From DATAGF01 sp963813355 (GTDB taxonomy: Bacteria; Actinomycetota; Thermoleophilia; Miltoncostaeales; Miltoncostaeaceae), in contig CAWEYS010000016.1 of NCBI GenBank assembly GCA_963813355.1, positions 186,001-250,000 on the forward strand: 64,000 bases of DNA, given 5' to 3'. Numbering within the stretch: the stretch's first letter is position 1; each line of letters begins with the position of its first letter. The notes under the pieces are model-generated. The model saw only the letters and a program-made list of their open reading frames with translations, made no database searches and was not told where the DNA came from. The position numbers and the translations under genes are program-made. This document shows, piece by piece, positions 59,291 through 64,000 of this stretch.

Positions 59291-60211
59291 GTGAGCACAC
59301 GCGCCGCGCCCGCCCCGGGCCAGGAGCGACGCCGGCAGGCCGGCCTGGGAGGTCTCGTGCCGACGGGCGCGGTCGCGCGGGCGGGCGACACCCTGGTGGT
59401 CGCGCTGGTGGTCGAGGTCCACCCGGAGGGCGCCGTGCTGCCCCTGCTGGTCCTCAGCGACGCGCCCGGGCTGCTGGGCTGGGACCCGGTCCAGGGCCTC
59501 GCCGTGCGCGACGACGCGGGGCGCGAGTACGAGGTGCGGGCGCTGGCGCAGCAGGCGGGCCTCGGCGCCCTCCAGACGGCGGCCTGGATCGAGCCCGCGC
59601 CGCCCCCCGAGGCGCGCGCGCTGCGCCTGGAGGTGACCGGCCTCATGCGGACGGCCGTCGCCCGCGGCGGCGGGGGGGTGGAGCGGCCGCTGGCCGGCGA
59701 GTCCTGGGAGCTCGAGGTCGACCTCGTGCCGGGGCGCACGGCCGTCGACCCGCCGCCCGAGCCGGCCGGCGCGCCTCCCGAGGGCGGCCCGGCCGGGGTG
59801 CCGGCGCGCACCTTCGGCGGCTTCCGCGACCTCGTCCCGATCGGCCAGGCGCGGATGGCCGAGGGCGCCGCGGTCTGCCTGTGGGCGCTGGAGCGCTACG
59901 AGGACCGCGCGGTCCTCAGCCTGGGGACGCTCGCCGACGAGCCCCTCCGGGTGGGGCCCGTCACCCCCGGCTCGGGGATCGTCGAGGTGTGGGACGACCG
60001 CGGGCGGCGCTACGGCGTCTCGCCGATCCACGGCGCGGCGCGCCCCGGCTGGAGCGAGACGAGCCTCGAGATCGTCCCCGCGATCGATCCCGAGGCCCGC
60101 GCGCTGGCCGCGCGCCTGGCGGCCCTGCCCTGCGAGGGCCCGCCGCCCCGCGGCGGCGAGGCCCTGGCCGGCCCGTTCACCTTCGGGATCGCCGTTCCCC
60201 CGCCGTCGTGA
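59291..60211 (+). CDS. Hypothetical beta-rich protein with an internal duplication
   Basis: 306 residues from GTG 59291. The first half has LVPTGAVARAGDTLVVALVV, VLPLLVLSDAPGLLGWDPVQ and VRDDAGREYEV; the second has LVPIGQARMAEGAAVCLWAL, VLSLGTLADEPLRV and VWDDRGRRYGV. Their order and spacing show a duplicated domain of about 130 residues joined by a Pro/Gly-rich linker (VDPPPEPAGAPPEGGPAG). No signal or membrane segment. Family not recognised. Its stop overlaps the DPM-type gene as GTGA, linking it to polyprenyl-sugar synthesis. Confidence 0.65.
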   Translation: MSTRAAPAPGQERRRQAGLGGLVPTGAVARAGDTLVVALVVEVHPEGAVLPLLVLSDAPGLLGWDPVQGLAVRDDAGREYEVRALAQQAGLGALQTAAWIEPAPPPEARALRLEVTGLMRTAVARGGGGVERPLAGESWELEVDLVPGRTAVDPPPEPAGAPPEGGPAGVPARTFGGFRDLVPIGQARMAEGAAVCLWALERYEDRAVLSLGTLADEPLRVGPVTPGSGIVEVWDDRGRRYGVSPIHGAARPGWSETSLEIVPAIDPEARALAARLAALPCEGPPPRGGEALAGPFTFGIAVPPPS

Positions 60212-61038
60212 GCCCCGGGGGAGCCGCCGGCCCGGCCTGGGTCGTGGTGCCGACCTACGACGAGGCCGAGAACGTCCAGCCCCTGGTCCGCGCCGTCCTC
60301 GCCGAGCTCGACCGGGCGGGCATCGCCGGGCGGGTGCTGGTGGTCGACGACGGCTCGCCGGACGGGACCGCCGACCTGGCCGAGGCCGTCGCGCGCGACG
60401 ACCCCCGGGTGGCGGTGCTGCGCCGCCCGCACAAGCGCGGGATCGGCCCCGCCTACCGCGCCGGCTTCCGCCGCGCGCTCGACGAGGGCGCCGCGCTCGT
60501 CGTCGAGATGGACTGCGACTTCTCCCACGACCCCGCCGCCCTGCCGGGGCTGATCGAGGCCGCGGCCGGCGCGGACCTGGTGCTGGGCTCGCGCTACGTG
60601 CCCGGCGGCGGCGTGGCCCGCTGGGGCCCGCTGCGCCGCGCCGTCAGCCGCGGTGGTTGCTTGTACGCGCAACTGATCCTGGGGGTGCCGGTGCGCGACC
60701 TGACCGGCGGCTTCAAGTGCTTCCGGCGCGAGGTGCTCGAGGCGATCCCGCTGGAGGAGGTCACGGCGGCCGGCTACGGATTCCAGATCGAGATGACCTA
60801 CCGGGCCCTGGTGGGCGGGTTCCGGGTCGTCGAGGTGCCGATCACCTTCACCGAGCGGGCGCGCGGCAGCTCCAAGATGAGCCGCGGGATCGTCTGGGAG
60901 GCGGCGGTCCTGGTTCCCCGTCTGCGTCGGCGCCTACGCGGCCAGCGCCGGGTCGAGCGGGGGGACGGAGTGGGCCCGGCGCAGCTCGTCGAGGGGGACG
61001 CCGGTCGCGCCCCAGAAGTCCCAGGAGGGGTCGAGTAG
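60208..61038 (+). CDS. Polyprenol-phosphate mannosyltransferase-type GT2 (DPM1-like)
   Basis: 276 residues from GTG 60208. AWVVVPTYDEAENVQPLVRA, VLVVDDGSPDGTADLAEAVA, VLRRPHKRGIGPAYRAGFRR, the DxD motif in VVEMDCDFSHDPAALPGL and LGSRYVPGGGVARWGPLRR match soluble Dpm1/Ppm1 enzymes, ending GSSKMSRGIVWEAAVLVPRL. It makes polyprenyl-phosphate mannose (or a similar sugar donor) for periplasmic transferases. Residues after about 245 are low-complexity and overlap a convergent mini-gene by about 100 bases, so the true stop may be earlier. Confidence 0.85.
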   Translation: MSPGGAAGPAWVVVPTYDEAENVQPLVRAVLAELDRAGIAGRVLVVDDGSPDGTADLAEAVARDDPRVAVLRRPHKRGIGPAYRAGFRRALDEGAALVVEMDCDFSHDPAALPGLIEAAAGADLVLGSRYVPGGGVARWGPLRRAVSRGGCLYAQLILGVPVRDLTGGFKCFRREVLEAIPLEEVTAAGYGFQIEMTYRALVGGFRVVEVPITFTERARGSSKMSRGIVWEAAVLVPRLRRRLRGQRRVERGDGVGPAQLVEGDAGRAPEVPGGVE

Positions 61039-61106
61039 GTCGATGACCCGTCGACCAGGTTGACCTTGGCGGCGTTGACCTGCTCGCGCGGCGCCTGGAT
61101 GATCAC
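60934..61106 (-). CDS. Small hypothetical protein (one frameshift), about 57 residues
   Basis: From GTG 61106: IIQAPREQVNAAKVNLVD, then after a shift near 61050 RVIDLLDPSWDFWGATGVPL and DELRRAHSVPPLDPALAA, ending at TAG 60936-60934. The aromatic/acidic middle (DPSWDFWG) looks like a short binding motif rather than a random frame. It overlaps the tail of the convergent GT2 gene and starts 13 bases after the O-antigen-ligase-like stop. No family recognised; low confidence that it is a gene. Confidence 0.4.
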
Positions 61107-61118
61107 GGCCGGTCCAGC

Positions 61119-63119
61119 CTACCCGGCCCTCAGCGCTGCCTCGGGGTCCCGCGGGTCGAGGCGGTGCACCTGCTCCCATGCCGCGCGGGCCCCGGGTCCG
61201 TCGCCGAGGAAGATCGCCAGGGCCCGCCAGGCCTCGGGGTTGTCCGGCTGCAGGTCGGTCGCCGCGCGGTAGGCGCCGAGGGCGCGCGCCGGCTGCCCGA
61301 GGTCGGTGAAGGCGGCGCCGCGCGTCAGCAGCGGCGCGAGCGACAGCGGGTTGACGGCCCGCGCGTCGGCCGCGCGCGCCAGGGCGAGGTCGGGGTCGTG
61401 GCGCGCGAGCGCGTCCTCGGCCGAGGACGCGGCCCGGGCCGACCACCACGGCAGGACGGCGCTCGCGACCGCCAGCGTCGCCACCCCCGCGAGCGCGCCC
61501 GCGGCGAGGCCGCCGGGACGCGCGGCGGCGCCGGGCGCACGCCCCGGGGCGGCCGCCGCGAGCACCACGCCGGCCGCCGCGAGCGCCGGAACGGTCAGGG
61601 CGGGGATCGCCCACGACCAGTCGATGGACGCCTGCAGCGCGAAGGCGGCCAGCACGGCGAGCGGCAGGCCGATCTCGGGGGGCGCCGCCAGGCGCGCCGC
61701 GCGCAGGATGCCCCACACGACGGCGCCGAGGAGGGCGGCGAAGAGGGCGATGCCCACGAGGCCGGTCCCCGACAGGAACCTGAGCGCGGTGTCGTGGGGC
61801 TCGCGGGTGGCGAGGGCGTCGTCGCTGTTGCGGCGCTCCTGCAGGTGGACCAGCGCGAAGCCGCCGGCGCCCTGCCCGAGCAGCGGGGAGTCCTCGAACC
61901 CGCGCCACGCCTCGCCCCACCACGCGCGGCGCTGGTTGCCGGCCGTGCTCACGAGCCGGCCGGGGTCGTTGGCGACCGCGTCGCCGCCCTCCCCGCGCAG
62001 CTCCGACACGCGCTGGTCGGCCCAGTCGCGGCCCTGGGGGCTCGCCGCCGTGCCGGCCACGATCACGAGGCAGAGGGCGACCGCTCCGCCGATCGCGATC
62101 AGCCGCGGCCGGCCGGGCGCGCCGAGGCCCAGGCGTCCTGCGGCCCAGACGATGGCGGGCGCCAGGGCGGCCGCCAGGGCGACGCCGACGGCGAGGCGCC
62201 ACCCCAGGCCGGCGCCGGCGCCCTCGCGCAGGTCGACCGGGACCGCGTCGGTGGAGAGGAGGTCGTCGGTGAGGCCGTAGGCGGCCGGCCACGCCGCCCC
62301 CGCGGCGCCGGCGGCCAGCGCGGCCAGCGCCCGGCCGCGGCGGGGCAGCAGCGCGAGGGTGACCGCGACCGCCATCGCCGCGCCCAGGACCCCGCCGCGC
62401 GAGTAGGTCAGCACCAGGGCCGTCCCGTACGCCGCGATCCCGGCCGCCGCGAGCGGCAGCGCCCACCACCGCCGGTCGCCGGCCAGCCAGAGGAGGCCCG
62501 GCAGGGCCATCGCCGCCACCAGCGCGAGGGCGTTCCAGTAGCCGACCGGCTCGGCGAGGCGGCCGAGGTCGCGGTCGGAGCCGAGCAGGCCGGGGACGAT
62601 CTTCGTGCCCAGCGCGATCCCCACCGGTACGGCCGCCGCCGCCGTCAGGCCGAGGCCGAAGGCGAGCGGCGCGCGGGGCACCAGCGCGCCGAGCGCGAGC
62701 CCGAGCGCGAGCGCGCAGAGCGCGATCGCCGCCCGGTTCGCGTCGATCCAGGCCAGGTCGGGGGCCGCGGCCCAGACGATCGACAGGCCCGACCAGAGGG
62801 CGATGCCGGCGGAGGCGGCCAGGGCCAGGCGCGCGGGCCCCGAGCGCAGGGCGGCCCGGTCCCAGGCGAGGACGACGGCGAGGGCGGCCAGGGGCGCGCC
62901 GAGCGCGAGGGCCAGGAACGCCCCCGTCGGGCCGCCGCCGCCGAGGCCGGCGCCGGGGTCGATGCCGCCGCCCGCCGCGGCCAGGGCCGACCACCCCGCG
63001 AGGGCGGCGATCCCGATGATCTCGGGCGTCCGGCCCGCGGCCGCGCGCGCTTGTCCGCCCCCCGGGGCGCCGCTACGATCCGCGGCGCCTCGGGGGCGGT
63101 TGACCCCCGCGTCCTTCAC
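61119..63119 (-). CDS. O-antigen ligase-like (Wzy_C) membrane protein with C-terminal TPR region
   Basis: 666 residues from GTG 63119, intact. At least eleven hydrophobic spans (IIGIAALAGWSALAAAGGG, LALAASAGIALWSGLSIVWA, IALCALALGLALGALVPRAP, VGYWNALALVAAMALPGLLW and others). The periplasmic loop EPHDTALRFLSGTGLVGIAL has the family His. The last 90 residues form TPR-like helices (YRAATDLQPDNPEAWRALAI). Such proteins transfer or polymerise lipid-linked glycans outside the membrane, a fitting end point for the glycan made by this window. Start lies only 3 bases from a divergent GTG. Confidence 0.85.
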   Translation of the reverse strand: MKDAGVNRPRGAADRSGAPGGGQARAAAGRTPEIIGIAALAGWSALAAAGGGIDPGAGLGGGGPTGAFLALALGAPLAALAVVLAWDRAALRSGPARLALAASAGIALWSGLSIVWAAAPDLAWIDANRAAIALCALALGLALGALVPRAPLAFGLGLTAAAAVPVGIALGTKIVPGLLGSDRDLGRLAEPVGYWNALALVAAMALPGLLWLAGDRRWWALPLAAAGIAAYGTALVLTYSRGGVLGAAMAVAVTLALLPRRGRALAALAAGAAGAAWPAAYGLTDDLLSTDAVPVDLREGAGAGLGWRLAVGVALAAALAPAIVWAAGRLGLGAPGRPRLIAIGGAVALCLVIVAGTAASPQGRDWADQRVSELRGEGGDAVANDPGRLVSTAGNQRRAWWGEAWRGFEDSPLLGQGAGGFALVHLQERRNSDDALATREPHDTALRFLSGTGLVGIALFAALLGAVVWGILRAARLAAPPEIGLPLAVLAAFALQASIDWSWAIPALTVPALAAAGVVLAAAAPGRAPGAAARPGGLAAGALAGVATLAVASAVLPWWSARAASSAEDALARHDPDLALARAADARAVNPLSLAPLLTRGAAFTDLGQPARALGAYRAATDLQPDNPEAWRALAIFLGDGPGARAAWEQVHRLDPRDPEAALRAG
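63074..63079 (+). promoter_or_regulatory. -10 box TACGAT upstream of the small secreted protein/lepB pair
   Basis: TACGAT would start transcription near 63086, giving a 37-base leader to GTG 63123. It lies inside the 5' coding part of the divergent ligase-like gene if that gene starts at 63119. Confidence 0.35.
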
Positions 63120-63122
63120 CGG

Positions 63123-63533
63123 GTGGATGTCCTGCTCCGACGCCCCGCTTCGCTCGTGATCATGCTCGCGTTGGCGCTCCTCGGCCAGTCGGCCTCCGCG
63201 CTCGCCGACGGGCGGGACGTTCTGGCCGACGCGAAGGATAACCAGCGCATCGACGGCTGCTACGAGCGCGCGGAGCTCAACGAGGCCCTCGACCTGCTGC
63301 CGCCCAACGAGCTCCTGTACGGGGTGAACGCCGACCTCATCCGGGACGCCCGCATCACCAACGCCAGGCGGCCCGACGGGCGCTGCGGCGGCCGCGAGGC
63401 GGCGGGCAGCGCGGCCGAGGACGAGTCGGGCGGGTCGCTCGCCGTCTTCCTCGGCGCGGCGCTGGTGGCGGGCGCCGCCGCGGTCGGGACCGGCGTCTGG
63501 ACGAGCCGCGCCCGGCGCGGCGGCGGCGAGTGA
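63123..63533 (+). CDS. Small membrane-anchored or secreted protein upstream of signal peptidase
   Basis: 136 residues from GTG 63123. A signal-like start (LRRPASLVIMLALALLGQSA, cleavage likely after ASALA) is followed by DAKDNQRIDGCYERAELNEA, LDLLPPNELLYGVNADLIRD and an acidic Gly/Ser part. A C-terminal membrane span is LAVFLGAALVAGAAAVGTGV with a short Arg-rich end, suggesting a type I anchored protein. Two Cys (about 44 and 83) lie outside. Overlaps lepB as GTGA. Family not recognised. Confidence 0.68.
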   Translation: MDVLLRRPASLVIMLALALLGQSASALADGRDVLADAKDNQRIDGCYERAELNEALDLLPPNELLYGVNADLIRDARITNARRPDGRCGGREAAGSAAEDESGGSLAVFLGAALVAGAAAVGTGVWTSRARRGGGE

Positions 63534-64000
63534 GGCGCCTCGTCAAGGACGTGCTGCTGCCGGTGGCGGTGGCGGTGGCGCTCGCCTTCGTCATCCAGGC
63601 CTCGGTCGCCAAGCCCTACGAGATCCCGACGCCCTCGATGACCCCCACGATCGAGCCGGGCGACAGGATCATCGCCAACCGGCTCGTCTACCGCTTCCGC
63701 GACATCGAGCGCGGCGACATCATCGTGTTCGACCCGCCGCCGTCGGCGACGCGCGAGTGCGGCGGCGAAGCCGGCGGCGGGGACATCCCGTTCGTCAAGC
63801 GCGTCATCGGCCTGCCCGGCGACCGCGTCGAGGTGACCCCCGAGGACGGCACCACCCTGGTCAACGGGGAGCCGTTCGAGATCGACGGGCCGGTGCCCGA
63901 CAACTACGGCGGCGAGGGGATGACCTGGCCGGTGGTGCCCGAGGGCAAGCTGCTCGTGCTCGGCGACAACCGGGCCAGCTCCTGCGACTCGCACCAGTGG
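63530..64000 (+). CDS. lepB: Signal peptidase I, cut by window end
   Basis: The first 157 residues are present. The membrane anchor VLLPVAVAVALAFVIQASVA precedes the catalytic Ser in YEIPTPSMTPTIEPGDRI and the general-base Lys in PFVKRVIGLPGDRVEV. RIIANRLVYRFRDIERGDII and KLLVLGDNRASSCDSHQW show boxes D and E. Cleaves signal peptides of exported proteins at the outer face of the membrane. GTG start overlaps the upstream small protein. The remaining C-terminal part lies beyond 64000. Confidence 0.9.
   Translation, partial: MRRLVKDVLLPVAVAVALAFVIQASVAKPYEIPTPSMTPTIEPGDRIIANRLVYRFRDIERGDIIVFDPPPSATRECGGEAGGGDIPFVKRVIGLPGDRVEVTPEDGTTLVNGEPFEIDGPVPDNYGGEGMTWPVVPEGKLLVLGDNRASSCDSHQW

Overview
The window is very GC-rich (roughly three quarters G+C) and its genes are packed end to end, mostly with 4-base ATGA or GTGA stop/start overlaps. 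GTG starts are common and Shine-Dalgarno sites are scarce. Single-gene operons often begin with a TAnnnT box a few bases upstream of the start codon, as in leaderless transcripts. This points to an actinobacterium. The mix of an ABC-exported cell-surface glycan, a fused sigma factor, paired glutamine synthetases I and III and ferredoxin-type sulfite reductase fits the Thermoleophilia (Solirubrobacterales/Gaiellales), but that placement is an inference, not a database result.

Layout. From 0.4 to 16.7 kb there is one long plus-strand operon. It holds a complete set for a GDP-activated heptose (gmhA-like isomerase, gmhB-like phosphatase, hddA-like kinase, hddC-like nucleotidyltransferase), a transaldolase that can supply sedoheptulose 7-phosphate, two sugar epimerases, an oxidoreductase, six methyltransferases, two membrane-linked GT2 enzymes, a GtrA flippase and a large membrane protein. 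From 25.7 down to 16.7 kb a minus-strand operon runs toward it: Wzm and Wzt (ABC polysaccharide export), a coiled-coil methyltransferase, three GT4 glycosyltransferases and a membrane protein. rfbC (25.7-26.3 kb) is divergent from wzm. Three more GT4 genes lie at 26.3-29.5 kb on the minus strand, then a lone methyltransferase (29.6-30.4 kb).

From 35.8 down to 30.4 kb is an operon for an ECF-type sigma factor fused to a zinc-finger/membrane tail, followed by two secreted proteins with Ig-like repeats, one carrying an HExxH metallopeptidase motif. From 36.0 to 42.2 kb on the plus strand: a hotdog thioesterase, a phosphatase-like protein, GT4, methyltransferase, the polyprenyl glycosylphosphotransferase that starts a glycan, a coiled-coil mini-protein and another GT4. 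From 42.2 to 64 kb the content is mostly housekeeping: DNA glycosylase-like protein, glutamine synthetases I and III, a PucR regulator, pabC/pabB, sulfite reductase, two alpha/beta hydrolases, a zinc-finger regulator, an MJ1255-type glycosyltransferase, a DPM-type GT2, an O-antigen ligase-like protein and signal peptidase I, which is cut by the window end.

How it fits together: nucleotide heptose and deoxysugars are made in the cytoplasm, assembled and methylated by the GT/MT set on a polyprenyl carrier, exported by Wzm/Wzt and probably ligated outside. Many genes between 1.6 and 20.5 kb are split by single-base insertions in this sequence. The errors cross unrelated genes and look like consensus errors rather than pseudogenes, so coordinates there describe the inferred intact genes. 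No tRNA, rRNA, CRISPR array, insertion sequence or integrase was seen, and no gene-free stretch exceeds about 215 bases.
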